Assembly (NCBI GenBank): GCA_963743275.1
Contig: CAVUPB010000008.1
Location: forward strand, 806,001-870,000
Source: JALYLC01 sp963743275
Lineage (GTDB): Bacteria > Actinomycetota > Thermoleophilia > Gaiellales > JALYLC01
Direction of reading: 5' to 3'
DNA length: 64,000 nucleotides
Part shown: piece by piece, positions 1 to 7,868 of the stretch
Numbering within the stretch: the stretch's first letter is position 1
Layout of the letters: every line of letters starts with the position of its first letter
The notes under the pieces: generated by a model
What the model was told of the DNA's origin: nothing
Databases searched by the model: none
Seen by the model: the letters and a program-made list of their open reading frames with translations, nothing else
Program-made: the position numbers and the translations under genes

Positions 1-36
1 ATCATGGACTTCACGCGCGCGGAGGACGGCGAGTGA
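1..36 (+). CDS. C-terminal end of an upstream gene (partial)
   Basis: An open frame enters from the left edge and stops with TGA at 34-36, leaving only a short acidic tail ending in Ala-Glu-Asp-Gly-Glu. The stop overlaps the GTG start of the next gene (GTGA), so the two are probably translationally coupled. Nothing can be said about function from this remnant. Confidence 0.5.
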   Translation: MMDFTRAEDGE

Positions 37-530
37 GCGCCCTCGACGAGATCGGCGCGATCGCGCCGGACTACGACCACGTCTCGAAGGTCGTGCATCC
101 GGCGCCGCCCGTCGCGGCCGGCGGCGGGCTGCTCAAGTGGTACGACATCGCCGAGGGCGACCGGCCGGTCCCGCGCGCCATCCGCACCCTGGCGCACGAG
201 GGCGTCGAGGCGATCGGCGAGGCGGACGCGCTGGCGGGCGAGCTCGGCTTCGTCATCCTCCACCGCTGCGGCGAGAGCTTCTACTTCCTGCTCGTCTCGA
301 CCTGGCGCAACGAGAACGAGCTGTGGGAGACGGTCTGGGCCAAGCCGGGCGAGGACGCGCCGGCGTTCGCGCAGTGGCCGCTGGACGCGGGCCACCGCCC
401 GACCTTCTGCGTCTGGGAGCTGCGAGCCGTGTCGCACGAGCAGGGAGCATGGAGCCGCTACCTGCGCTCGTCACGCGATGCGATCGCGCGCAGGGAGTAC
501 CTGAGGGACACGTACACGGGGCTGGCCTGA
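33..530 (+). CDS. Hypothetical protein, 165 aa
   Basis: This is a soluble protein of 165 residues that I do not recognise. It starts at a GTG overlapping the preceding stop (GTGA), which decides the start. There is no signal peptide, membrane segment or cofactor motif. The central part is rich in aromatic residues and alternating strands (FYFLLVSTWRNENELWETVW), suggesting a small alpha/beta fold. The preceding gene appears to be its operon partner. It converges on the his operon, with three palindromic repeats in the 113-bp gap. Confidence 0.75.
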   Translation: MSALDEIGAIAPDYDHVSKVVHPAPPVAAGGGLLKWYDIAEGDRPVPRAIRTLAHEGVEAIGEADALAGELGFVILHRCGESFYFLLVSTWRNENELWETVWAKPGEDAPAFAQWPLDAGHRPTFCVWELRAVSHEQGAWSRYLRSSRDAIARREYLRDTYTGLA

Positions 531-539
531 GAGGAGCCG

Positions 540-639
540 CTGCACGATTGGGGTCAGACCCCAATCGTGCAGGTCGAGACGCAACGTTGGGGTCAGACCC
601 CAACGTTGCGCAAGATTGGGGTCAGACCCCAATGTTGCG
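540..639. repeat. Three tandem copies of an intergenic palindrome (core TTGGGGTCAGACCCCAA)
   Basis: Three near-identical inverted repeats stand side by side between two convergent genes. Copy 1 (540-572) is a perfect palindrome around a central A at 556. Copy 2 (580-610) is perfect around 595. Copy 3 (609-639) is centred on 624 with one mismatch. All share the 17-bp core, while the flanking arms differ (ACGATTGG, AACGTTGG, AAGATTGG) yet stay self-complementary. They can act as bidirectional terminators for the convergent genes. The design also resembles REP elements mobilised by RAYT (REP-associated tyrosine transposase); no transposase is in the window. Confidence 0.85.
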
Positions 640-643
640 GTCC

Positions 644-1237
644 TCACCCCGCGGCGTGCCGGCGCGCCAGCTCCGCGAACACGTCCAGCGGGTCGCGGCC
701 GTCGCGGGCCAGCAGCACCATCGCGTGGAACACGAGGTCGGCGACCTCGCCGACCTGCTCGTCCGAGCCGGGGACGGCGAGCAGCACCTCCGTCGCCTCC
801 TCGCCGATCTTGCGCGCGGCGTGCTCGCGCGGGCCGTTCAGCAGGCGCGCGACGTACGACCCGGCGGGGTCGGCGTCGCGCCGCGCCTCGATCGTGCGCG
901 CGAGCGCCGCCGGGAAGCTGCGCCGCTCGCCCCAGCACGTCTCGCTGCCGGTGTGGCAGGCGGGGCCGCTCGGGAGCACGCGGTAGAGCAGGGCGTCGGC
1001 GTCGCAGTCGGCGGTCACGTCGACGACCGCGAGCGTGTTCCCGCTCGTCGCGCCCTTCTCCCACAGCTCGCCGCGCGAGCGGCTCCAGAACCAGGCGCGG
1101 CCCGTCGCGAGCGTGCGCTCGACCGCCTCGCGGCTGGCCCACGCGAACATGAGGACGTCGCCCGTGGCGGCGTCCTGGCAGATGCAGGCGACGAGGCCGT
1201 CGCCGTCGTAGCGCAGGGTTGCGGGATCGACGCTCAT
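644..1237 (-). CDS. hisIE: Bifunctional phosphoribosyl-AMP cyclohydrolase / phosphoribosyl-ATP pyrophosphatase (HisIE)
   Basis: HisIE carries out steps 2 and 3 of histidine synthesis. Its HisE domain hydrolyses phosphoribosyl-ATP to phosphoribosyl-AMP, and its HisI domain opens the purine ring. The HisI domain (about 1-105) has the metal-binding CDADA at 78-82 and the zinc cysteines C94 and C101 (PACHTGSETCW). The HisE domain (about 110-197) has the helical ARKIGEEATEV signature. At 197 residues it is close to the usual fusion length. It is the last gene of the operon, and its ATG overlaps the hisF stop by 4 bp. Confidence 0.95.
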   Translation of the reverse strand: MSVDPATLRYDGDGLVACICQDAATGDVLMFAWASREAVERTLATGRAWFWSRSRGELWEKGATSGNTLAVVDVTADCDADALLYRVLPSGPACHTGSETCWGERRSFPAALARTIEARRDADPAGSYVARLLNGPREHAARKIGEEATEVLLAVPGSDEQVGEVADLVFHAMVLLARDGRDPLDVFAELARRHAAG

Positions 1238-1986
1238 CGCATCGGCAGCCCGCGCGCGCGGCAGGCCGCCTTCGTCTCCTCGACCGTGTGGGTGCCGTCA
1301 TGGAAGATGGAGGCCGCGAGCGCGGCCTCGGCGCCGGCCTCGAGGGCGTCGGCGAGGTGCTCGGGGTTGCCCGCGCCGCCCGAGGCGACGACCGGCACGC
1401 CGACGGTCGCGCACAGCGTCTGCAGCAGCTCGAGGTCGTAGCCGTCCTGGGTGCCGTCGGCGTCCATCGACGTCATCAGCACCTCGCCCGCGCCGAGCTC
1501 GACGGCGTGTGCCGCCCAGGCGATCGCGTCCCAGTCGGTCGCGCGCCGGCCGCCGTCCACGTACGCGCGCCAGCCGCCGCCGGGTTCGCGGCGCGCGTCG
1601 ATCGCGCACACGACGCACTGCGATCCGAAGCGGTCGGCGGCCTCGCCGATGAGGCCGGGGCGGGCGAGCGCGGCGGTGTTGACGGAGACCTTGTCGGCGC
1701 CCGCGAGCAGCAGCTCGCGCACGCGCCCGACGCGGTTGACGCCGCCGCCCACCGTGAGCGGCACGTCGATCTGCTCGGCGGCGCGCTCGACCGCGTGCAG
1801 GAGCACGCCGGGATCCTCGCCGCTCGCCGTGATGTTGAGCCACACGATCTCGTCGGCGCCCTGCTCGGCGTAGCGCAGGGCGGCCTCGACCGGGTCGCCG
1901 CAGTCGCGCAGGTTGACGAAGTTGACGCCCTTGACGACGCGCCCGTCGGACACGTCGAGGCACGTGATGATGCGCTTACGCAGCAT
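1234..1986 (-). CDS. hisF: Imidazole glycerol phosphate synthase cyclase subunit HisF
   Basis: HisF uses ammonia delivered by HisH to convert PRFAR into imidazole glycerol phosphate and AICAR. It is a (beta/alpha)8 barrel of 250 residues, the normal length. The two catalytic aspartates are present: D11 in ITCLDV and D130 in VCAID. The phosphate-binding loops (VGGGV, ASGGAG) are intact. It overlaps hisH upstream by 11 bp and hisIE downstream by 4 bp, consistent with coupled, stoichiometric production with its glutaminase partner. Confidence 0.96.
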   Translation of the reverse strand: MLRKRIITCLDVSDGRVVKGVNFVNLRDCGDPVEAALRYAEQGADEIVWLNITASGEDPGVLLHAVERAAEQIDVPLTVGGGVNRVGRVRELLLAGADKVSVNTAALARPGLIGEAADRFGSQCVVCAIDARREPGGGWRAYVDGGRRATDWDAIAWAAHAVELGAGEVLMTSMDADGTQDGYDLELLQTLCATVGVPVVASGGAGNPEHLADALEAGAEAALAASIFHDGTHTVEETKAACRARGLPMR

Positions 1987-2587
1987 CGCCGGCCCACTGC
2001 ACGACGTCGCGCAGGAAGTGCGCGCCGGCCGCGCCCGAGCGCTCGGGGTGGAACTGCGCGCCGGCCACGCGACCCTCGCCCACGAGGCTCGCGAAGCCGC
2101 CGCGCTCGACGGGCGTCGACGCGAGCACGCAGCGCGGCGCGGCGTCCTGCACGGCGTAGCTGTGCGCGAAGTAGCAGACGGCGGGAAACGCGCTGGTGAG
2201 CGGGTGCTCCCCGCTCGGCTCGACGTCGTTCCAGCCCATGTGCGGGAGGTGGCGGGCGCCGCTCAGGAGCGTGGTGGTGCCGGGCAGCAGGCCGAGCCCG
2301 GCCGTGTCGCCCTCCTCGCTGCGGGCGAACAGCAGCTGCATGCCGACGCACACGCCGAACAGGTGCGCGCCGCCGCGCAGGGCGGCCATGATCGCGTCCA
2401 CGAGCCCGCGCTCGCGCAGGGCCTCCATGGCGGACGAGGCGTGCCCGACCCCGGGGATGATCAGGAACGCCGCCGCGGCGACCTCCTCGGGGTGCTCGCT
2501 CACGGCGACGTCCGCGCCGGCGCGCTCGAACGCGGCGCGCAGCGAGCGCAGGTTGCCCGCCCCGTAGTCGACGAACGTCGCGATCAC
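1976..2587 (-). CDS. hisH: Imidazole glycerol phosphate synthase glutaminase subunit HisH
   Basis: HisH is the class I glutamine amidotransferase that feeds ammonia to HisF. The catalytic triad is visible: nucleophile C80 in GVCVGMQLL, then H180 and E182 in FHPERSG. The oxyanion-strand motif PGVGHA is near residue 45. Its 203 residues are typical. The GTG start overlaps the stop of the upstream HisC-HisB gene (GTGA). Confidence 0.96.
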   Translation of the reverse strand: MIATFVDYGAGNLRSLRAAFERAGADVAVSEHPEEVAAAAFLIIPGVGHASSAMEALRERGLVDAIMAALRGGAHLFGVCVGMQLLFARSEEGDTAGLGLLPGTTTLLSGARHLPHMGWNDVEPSGEHPLTSAFPAVCYFAHSYAVQDAAPRCVLASTPVERGGFASLVGEGRVAGAQFHPERSGAAGAHFLRDVVQWAGDAA

Positions 2588-4260
2588 AGCACGCCCTTCG
2601 TGCTCGCGATGCCGGCGCGCGCGGCGTCGGGCTCGACGGCCTCGCGCAGCGCGAGTGCCATGGCCTTGAACGCGGCCTCGGTGACATGGTGGGCGTCGTC
2701 GCCGCGCGCGCTGAGGTGCAGGCCGAGCCGGCCGCGCCGCGCGAACGTGTCGAAGAAGTGCGGGACGAGGGTCGTCGGCATGCGGCCGATCGCGGGTCCC
2801 GCGAGCGCGAGGTCGAGCTCGGCGATGCCGCGGCCCGAGAGGTCGACCGTGGCCTCTGCCAGCGCCTCGTCGAGCGGCGCGCGCGCCGAGCCGAAGCGGC
2901 GGACGCCCGTGCGGTCGCCGAGCGCCTGGTCGAAGGCCTCGCCGAGTGCGATCGCGCAGTCCTCGACGGTGTGGTGCTCGTCGACCCAGAGATCGCCGTG
3001 GCAGCGCAGCTCGATGTCGGTGAGCGACCAGAACGCGAGGCTCGTGAGCATGTGGTCGAGGAACCCGAGGCCGGTCGCGATGCGCGCCCGCCCGCCGCCG
3101 AGGAGGCCGACGCGCGCCTCGATGCGCGTCTCGCGCGTCGCGCGCCGCACCTCGCCGGTGCGCTCCCCGCGCACGCCGTCCTCATCGGCGGGCGCCTCGC
3201 CGCCCGCGAGCGCGGCGAGCGCGCGCAGGAGGCGCGCATTGGCGGCGCGGTGCGAGACGGTGACGCGAAAGCAGCCGGCGAGCAGCGGCTCGTGCGTGAA
3301 CGTGCGCACGGCGCAGCCGCGCTCGACGAGCCGTGCGAAGACGTCCGGCACGGGGGCGCGGGCGAGCACGAAGTTGGCGGCGTGCGCGAGCACCTCGACC
3401 CCGGCGCTGCGCATCCCGGCCGCGAGCCAGCCGCGCTCCTCGACGATCCCGGCGCAGCGCGACTGCAGCTCCTCGCGCTCGCTGCACGCCAGCTCCGCCA
3501 CGGCGGCCGACCACGACGAGATCGAGCCCGGCGGTCGCAGCGCGTCGAGCGCCTCGGCCAGGGCGGGCTGCGCGAGGCCGTAGCCGACGCGCGCGGCCCC
3601 GAGCGCGAAGCCCTTCGAGAACGTGCGCGTGACGACGAGGTTCGCGTTGCGCTCGACGAGCGGGCTGAAATCCTCGCCGCCGAGCTCGAGGTAGGCCTGG
3701 TCGAGCACGACGATGCCCGGGCACGCGGCGCAGATGCGCTCGACGAGCGCGGCGTCCAGTTGCTCGCCCGTCGGGTTGTTGGGACTGCAGAGCCAGACCA
3801 CGCGCACGTTGCCGGCCTCGCGCTCGAGTCCCTCGCGTGCGAGCGCGAGCCCGGCGCCGGGTGCGAGCGCGAGCACCTCGGCGCCCGCGTTGCGCGAGGC
3901 GACGGTGTAGAGCTGGTAGGTCGGCTTGGCCACGAGCGCCGTGTCGCCGCGGCCGAGCGCGAGCTGGGCGCACAGCGCGAGCACCTCGTCGCAGCCCGCG
4001 CCGACGACGACCTGGTTCGCCTCGACGCCCGCGTACGCGGCGATCGCGCGCTTGAGCGGCAGGTACGACGCATCCGGGTAGTCGTTGGGCGGAATCGCTG
4101 CCAGGCGCGCGATCGACTCGGCGTACCAGGCCGGCGGGTCGGCCGGCGTGTTCATGTCGAAGCGGTCGACGGGGCCGTCGGGGATGCCCTCCTGCCAGCG
4201 GTAGGGGCTGGCGCGCGCGAGCTCCGGGCGGATGTGGGTGCGCAGGTCGTCGAGGCTCAT
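2584..4260 (-). CDS. hisCB: Histidinol-phosphate aminotransferase fused to imidazoleglycerol-phosphate dehydratase (HisC-HisB)
   Basis: One uninterrupted frame of 558 residues encodes two enzymes for consecutive steps. Residues 1 to about 352 are a PLP fold-type I HisC with NNPTG (161-165) and the lysine of TFSKGF (K216). Residues from about 369 to 558 are HisB/IGPD with both metal-binding histidine motifs, HHTVED (429-434) and AHHVTEAAFKA near 525. HisB makes imidazole-acetol phosphate, which HisC transaminates. Only about 15 residues link the domains. No in-frame stop or ATG lies between them. A GTG in the linker could in principle restart a separate HisB, but it has no obvious ribosome-binding site. 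It overlaps hisG by ATGA and hisH by GTGA. Confidence 0.85.
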   Translation of the reverse strand: MSLDDLRTHIRPELARASPYRWQEGIPDGPVDRFDMNTPADPPAWYAESIARLAAIPPNDYPDASYLPLKRAIAAYAGVEANQVVVGAGCDEVLALCAQLALGRGDTALVAKPTYQLYTVASRNAGAEVLALAPGAGLALAREGLEREAGNVRVVWLCSPNNPTGEQLDAALVERICAACPGIVVLDQAYLELGGEDFSPLVERNANLVVTRTFSKGFALGAARVGYGLAQPALAEALDALRPPGSISSWSAAVAELACSEREELQSRCAGIVEERGWLAAGMRSAGVEVLAHAANFVLARAPVPDVFARLVERGCAVRTFTHEPLLAGCFRVTVSHRAANARLLRALAALAGGEAPADEDGVRGERTGEVRRATRETRIEARVGLLGGGRARIATGLGFLDHMLTSLAFWSLTDIELRCHGDLWVDEHHTVEDCAIALGEAFDQALGDRTGVRRFGSARAPLDEALAEATVDLSGRGIAELDLALAGPAIGRMPTTLVPHFFDTFARRGRLGLHLSARGDDAHHVTEAAFKAMALALREAVEPDAARAGIASTKGVL

Positions 4261-5124
4261 GCGATCAGGTGCTCGATGGGGAGGACGAGGATCGACGAGG
4301 CCCCCGCCGCGCGCAGCGGCCCGAGCAGCCGCACGACGTCGGCGGCGTCGACGACCGCGTGCACGGCGTGCATGTCGCCGCGCGCGAGCGGCAGCACGGT
4401 CGGGGCGTCGAGCCCGGGGAGCAGCGCGAGCACCTCGGCGAGGCTCTCGTCGCGCGCGTTGAGCATGACGTAGCGCTTGGGGCGGGCCGCCAGCACCGAG
4501 TCGATCAGCAGCCGCAGCTCGTCGGTGAGCGCGCGCTGCTGCGGGGTGAGGTCGCGCCGCGCGATCAGGACGGCCTGCGACTCGAGCAGCGTCTCGAGCT
4601 CGACGAGGCCGTTCTGGCGCAGCGTGTCGCCGCTCGAGACGAGGTCGACGATCGCGTCGGCGGCGTGCAGCCGCGGCGCCAGCTCGACCGAGCCGCCGAG
4701 CGTCACGACGCTCGCCTCGACGCCGGCGCCGGCGAGGTGCGCCGCGAGCGTGCGCGGGTACGACGTCGCGATGCGACCGCCGTCGAGGTCGGCGAGCGAT
4801 GCGATGTCGGCGCCCTCGGGAACGGCGAGCGCGAGCCGGCAGCGCCCGAAGCCGAGCTCGAGCAGCGGCTCGACGTCGGCGCCGGTCTCGACGATCTGGT
4901 TCTGGCCCGCGATGCCGAGATCGACGTCGCCCGCGGCCGTCCACACGGGGATGTCGTCCGAGCGCGCGAGCAGGAGGTCGAGGTCGAGGTCGTGCGCAGT
5001 GCGCGTGCAGCGTGCGCCCCGTCGTCTCGAACTGGATGCCGGCGTCGCTGAGGAGGCGCGTGGCCGGCTCGGCGAGCCGGCCCTTGGACGGCAGCGCGAG
5101 CCGCAGCAGCCCGCGGCGGTTCAC
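4257..5124 (-). CDS. hisG: ATP phosphoribosyltransferase, long form (HisG), interrupted by a single-base frameshift
   Basis: HisG catalyses the first, feedback-inhibited step of histidine synthesis. The N-terminus (RLALPSKGRLAEP) is read from the GTG at 5124. The rest (DVDLGIAGQN, GGSVELAP and a C-terminal regulatory domain ending near PIEHLIA) is in the next frame. Dropping the A at about 4998, inside a CGTGCG repeat, joins them into 288 residues. That is the long-form length with an ACT-like regulatory domain, so no HisZ would be needed. The start overlaps the yerC stop (GTGA). Sequence error is the likelier cause; a true lesion would make the cell a histidine auxotroph. Without repair only 4257-4946 is open. 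Confidence 0.85.
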
Positions 5125-5435
5125 TTGCGCCTCCGCGCGAGGCGGTCGAGCACGAGCCGGTAGCCGCCCTCGCCGTGGCGCAGCCAGTGCGCCACGCGCG
5201 TGACCGTCGTGGTCGAGCCGCCGACGCGCTCGGCCACCTCGGCGTACGGGACGCCCTTGTCGATCAGCCGCGCGGCGGCCAGGCGATGCGCCATGGCCTG
5301 GATCTCGGCGAGCGTGCAGAGGTCGCGCAGGAAGGCCGCACGCTCCTCGTCGCTGCGCAGCAGCCCGAACGCGCGCAGCAGGTCGTCGACCGACTCGTCG
5401 TGCCATTCGGGCTTGGCCTGCGGGGTCGAGTTCAT
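5121..5435 (-). CDS. yerC: YerC/YecD-type TrpR-like DNA-binding protein
   Basis: This small helical protein of about 104 residues has the TrpR-like fold. The C-terminal half holds a helix-turn-helix (GVPYAEVAERVGGSTTTVTR) after the conserved AEIQAMAHRL helix, which is diagnostic of the YerC/YecD family. It is the first gene of the his operon and overlaps hisG, so it is a plausible repressor of that operon. That role is inferred from position; the family's ligand is not known to me. Either GTG at 5438 or the adjacent ATG at 5435 can start it. Confidence 0.85.
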   Translation of the reverse strand: MNSTPQAKPEWHDESVDDLLRAFGLLRSDEERAAFLRDLCTLAEIQAMAHRLAAARLIDKGVPYAEVAERVGGSTTTVTRVAHWLRHGEGGYRLVLDRLARRRK

Positions 5436-5438
5436 CAC

Positions 5439-5460
5439 GACGACATGTTAGCATGGTGTC
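5439..5460. promoter_or_regulatory. Short divergent regulatory gap between yerC and hisA
   Basis: Only about 22 bp separate two divergent starts, so both promoters must overlap the genes or lie in this gap. It contains CATGTTAGCATG, an inverted repeat with 4-bp CATG arms, inside a looser GACA...TGTC repeat at 5442-5460. This is a candidate operator for the TrpR-like product. The arms are short, and CATG is itself palindromic, so the case is weak. Confidence 0.25.
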
Positions 5461-6195
5461 ATGGCAATGGACGTCATACCGGCGGTCGACCTCTCGGGGG
5501 GCCGCGTCGTGCGCCTCCTGCAGGGCGACTACGGCCGCGTCACCGGCTTCGACGAGACCCCCGACGAGGCCGCCGATCGCTTTGCCCTCGCGGGGGCGGC
5601 ATGGTTGCACGTGATCGACCTCGACGCGGCGCGCGACGGCGAGCGGAGCCCCGAGCACGCCGCGGTGCTCGAGCGCCTCGCGGGCAGGCGCGGCACGCGC
5701 GTGCAGGTCGGCGGCGGCTTCCGCTCGCGCGAGGCGGTCGAGGCCGCGCTCGCGGCCGGCGTCCAGCGCGTGCTCATCGGGACCTTCGCGGCGCGCGACC
5801 CCGATGCGGTCGCGGCGCTCGCAGCCGAGCACGGGCCGCGCATCTGCGTGTGCGCCGACGCGCTCGACGGCAGCGTGCGCGTGGCCGGGTGGCGCGAGGA
5901 TGCCGGCGAGTCGGCGGCCTCGTTCGTCGAGCGCTTCTCCGCGCGCGGGGTCGGCGCGTTCCTCGTGACGGCGATCGAGCGCGACGGCACCCTCTCGGGG
6001 CCCGACCTCCGCCTGCTCGCCGAGGTGCGGGCCGTCACGGACGGCGTCCTGCTCGCCGCGGGCGGGTTCGCCGCGCTCGAGCACATCGCCGCGGCGCGCG
6101 ATGCGGGCTGCGACGGGGCGGTCGTCGGGCGCGCGCTCTACGACGGCTCGCTCAACCTGCGCGAGGCGATCGCCGCCGCCCGCGACCCCGCGTAA
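5461..6195 (+). CDS. hisA: ProFAR isomerase HisA
   Basis: HisA performs the Amadori rearrangement of ProFAR to PRFAR, the substrate of HisF. It is a (beta/alpha)8 barrel of 244 residues. The catalytic aspartates are D10 (PAVDLSGG) and D133 (VCADALDG), and the phosphate loops VGGGFRS and AAGGFA are intact. In some actinobacteria the homologue PriA also acts in tryptophan synthesis; the sequence alone does not settle whether this one is bifunctional. It is divergent from the rest of the his genes. ATG 5461 is followed by a second ATG at 5467. Confidence 0.93.
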   Translation: MAMDVIPAVDLSGGRVVRLLQGDYGRVTGFDETPDEAADRFALAGAAWLHVIDLDAARDGERSPEHAAVLERLAGRRGTRVQVGGGFRSREAVEAALAAGVQRVLIGTFAARDPDAVAALAAEHGPRICVCADALDGSVRVAGWREDAGESAASFVERFSARGVGAFLVTAIERDGTLSGPDLRLLAEVRAVTDGVLLAAGGFAALEHIAAARDAGCDGAVVGRALYDGSLNLREAIAAARDPA

Positions 6196-6199
6196 CGCC

Positions 6200-6286
6200 T
6201 GCACGATCGGGGTCAGACCCCAATCTTGCAAGGCGCGGACGTCGCACGAGTGGGTCAGACTCGCGACGATTGGGCTGACCAATCGT
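6200..6286. repeat. Further copies of the GGGGTCAGACCCC palindrome, degenerate
   Basis: Downstream of hisA, 6200-6230 is a fourth copy of the palindrome seen at 540-639, centred on 6215 with two mismatches in the arms. Right of it lie two decayed relatives. In 6248-6260, GAGT and ACTC flank GGTCAG. In 6266-6286, ACGATTGG pairs with CCAATCGT around GCTGA. The block follows the 3' end of hisA, so it may also terminate transcription before mreC. Confidence 0.7.
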
Positions 6287-6332
6287 GCAGGCCGCGTTCT
6301 GCACTCGGCGGGGTGTTCACAGGAGACGCGGG

Positions 6333-6338
6333 TAGAAT
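6333..6338 (+). promoter_or_regulatory. Probable -10 element upstream of mreC
   Basis: TAGAAT matches the actinobacterial TANNNT -10 consensus well and stands out from very GC-rich surroundings. It lies about 72 bp upstream of the chosen mreC start, after the repeat block. I see no convincing -35 at 16-18 bp. Confidence 0.4.
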
Positions 6339-6410
6339 GGCGCCATCGTCCCGCCGGACGGTGGCCGATCTCGCCCTGCCGAGGTCGCCGGCGGCCCGGT
6401 GCTCCCCTCG

Positions 6411-7305
6411 ATGACGATCGACCGCGTCATCCGCCGCCGCATCCTGCTCGGCTTTCTCGTTGCCGCGTCCTTTGGGCTGCTCACGGCGTGGTACCGCGAG
6501 GTCGACAACGGCCCGCTGCACCGCGCGCAGGGCTCGGTGGCCGATGCGGCCGTGCCGCTCTCGGCCGCCGTGCAGCGCGTCTCGCGGCCGTTCCGCGACC
6601 TCTGGGACTGGAGCCGCGGCCTCGCCAACGCGCGTGACGAGGCGCGGCGGCTGCAGGGCATCAACCAGCAGCAGGCGGTCGAGGTCGCACGGCTGCAGCA
6701 GCAGCTGGCCGACACCACCGACTACCGCACGCTGCTCCGGTTCACGAAGAACCCGCGCTTCTCCTTGCTGCTCTCCGACTTCACGCCCGTCGGAGCCGAC
6801 GTGATCGAGCGGCCCGTCGAGCCGGATGCGGTGCGCGTGCTGATCGACAGCGGCAGCGCGAGCGGCGTCGTCACCGGCGACGCCGTCGTGGCGGGCATCG
6901 ACCGCGATCGCGCGGCGCTCGTCGGCCTCGTCGAGCGCGTCAACCGCAACAGCGCCGTCGTCACCCTGATCACGAGCCCCGACTTCGCGATCGGGGCCTC
7001 GGTGCCGACGGGCCAGGCCAACGGCCTCCTGCGGCCGAGCAGCGACTCGGGCTCGCTCGAGCTCGACGACGTGCCCAAGCGCTACGCCGTCAAGGTCAGC
7101 GACGTCGTCTCGACGAGCGGCTGGCAGGACGCCAAGGAGCACCTCGCGTCGCGCCTGCCGAAGGGCATCCCGATCGGCGTGGTGACGCAGGTCAACGACC
7201 CCGGCGACGCGATCGGTGAAGGTCATCCAGGTGACGCCGCTCGTCGATCTCGAGGCGTTCTCCCACGTGCTCGTCCTGACCGGCCGCGGGACGACGGCGC
7301 CGTGA
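6411..7305 (+). CDS. mreC: Rod shape-determining protein MreC, with a single-base frameshift near the 3' end
   Basis: MreC links the MreB cytoskeleton to the wall-elongation enzymes. It has an N-terminal membrane anchor (ILLGFLVAASFGLLTAW), a coiled coil rich in Arg/Gln (about 60-100) and the two-lobed beta domain. The frame is lost after QVNDPGDAI. One surplus G at 7215/7216, if removed, continues VKVIQVTPLVDLEAF and stops at TGA 7303-7305, overlapping the mreD GTG (GTGA). That overlap supports the repair. Unrepaired, the frame runs on and looks like an MreC-MreD fusion. I chose ATG 6411 over GTG 6399. No mreB is present in the window. Confidence 0.88.
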
Positions 7306-7868
7306 CGGCCCGTCGCATCGCGGGCGACGTCGCGGTCATCGCCGTCCTGCTGCCGCTCGCGGTGCTGTTGCAGCTCGCGCTGGCAGCCGATCTCTCGCTC
7401 GTCGCGGGCGCGCCCGACCTGGTGCTGATCGCCGTCTGCGCCGTGGCGCTGGCGCGCGGCCCGGAGCTCGGGTGCGCGGCCGGCTTCGCGTCGGGGCTCG
7501 CGCTCGACGTGCTGGCCCAGCACGCGCTCGGCCGCGACGCCCTGATCTACTGCGTCGCCGGCTACTGCCTCGGCGCGGCCGGCGAGAAGCTGCGGCCTCC
7601 CGCCCCCGTGCGCAGCCTGCTGCTGGTCGCGCTCGCGACCGGCCTCGTGCGCATCGCCGAGGGCGGCATCGCGTTCCTGCTCGGCAGCGACGGCGCGCTC
7701 GGGCGCGCGTTCGGGGTGCAGCTGGCGGCGGCGCCCGCCGCGAGCGTGCTCTTCGCGATCCCGCTGCTCGCGCTCCTGCGCCTCGCCTTCGGCGTCAAGC
7801 CACCGCCGCGGCGCTCGTTCCCGCTGCCCGACCCGCTCCCGGAGCCGGATGTCGCAGCCACCGCCTGA
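7302..7868 (+). CDS. mreD: Rod shape-determining protein MreD
   Basis: MreD is a small integral membrane protein of the elongasome. The 188 residues contain about five hydrophobic segments, starting with VAVIAVLLPLAVLLQLALA, and end with a short Pro-rich cytoplasmic tail. The GTG at 7302 overlaps the repaired mreC stop. It overlaps the PBP2 start at 7849 by about 20 bp. Sequence conservation in this family is low, so the call rests on topology and on its position between mreC and the PBP2 gene. Confidence 0.85.
   Translation: MTARRIAGDVAVIAVLLPLAVLLQLALAADLSLVAGAPDLVLIAVCAVALARGPELGCAAGFASGLALDVLAQHALGRDALIYCVAGYCLGAAGEKLRPPAPVRSLLLVALATGLVRIAEGGIAFLLGSDGALGRAFGVQLAAAPAASVLFAIPLLALLRLAFGVKPPPRRSFPLPDPLPEPDVAATA

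Noticed and set aside
6399..7868. A single MreC-MreD fusion protein
   Set aside because: The junction reads as nonsense, while a one-base repair restores the MreC C-terminus and a GTGA overlap with mreD.
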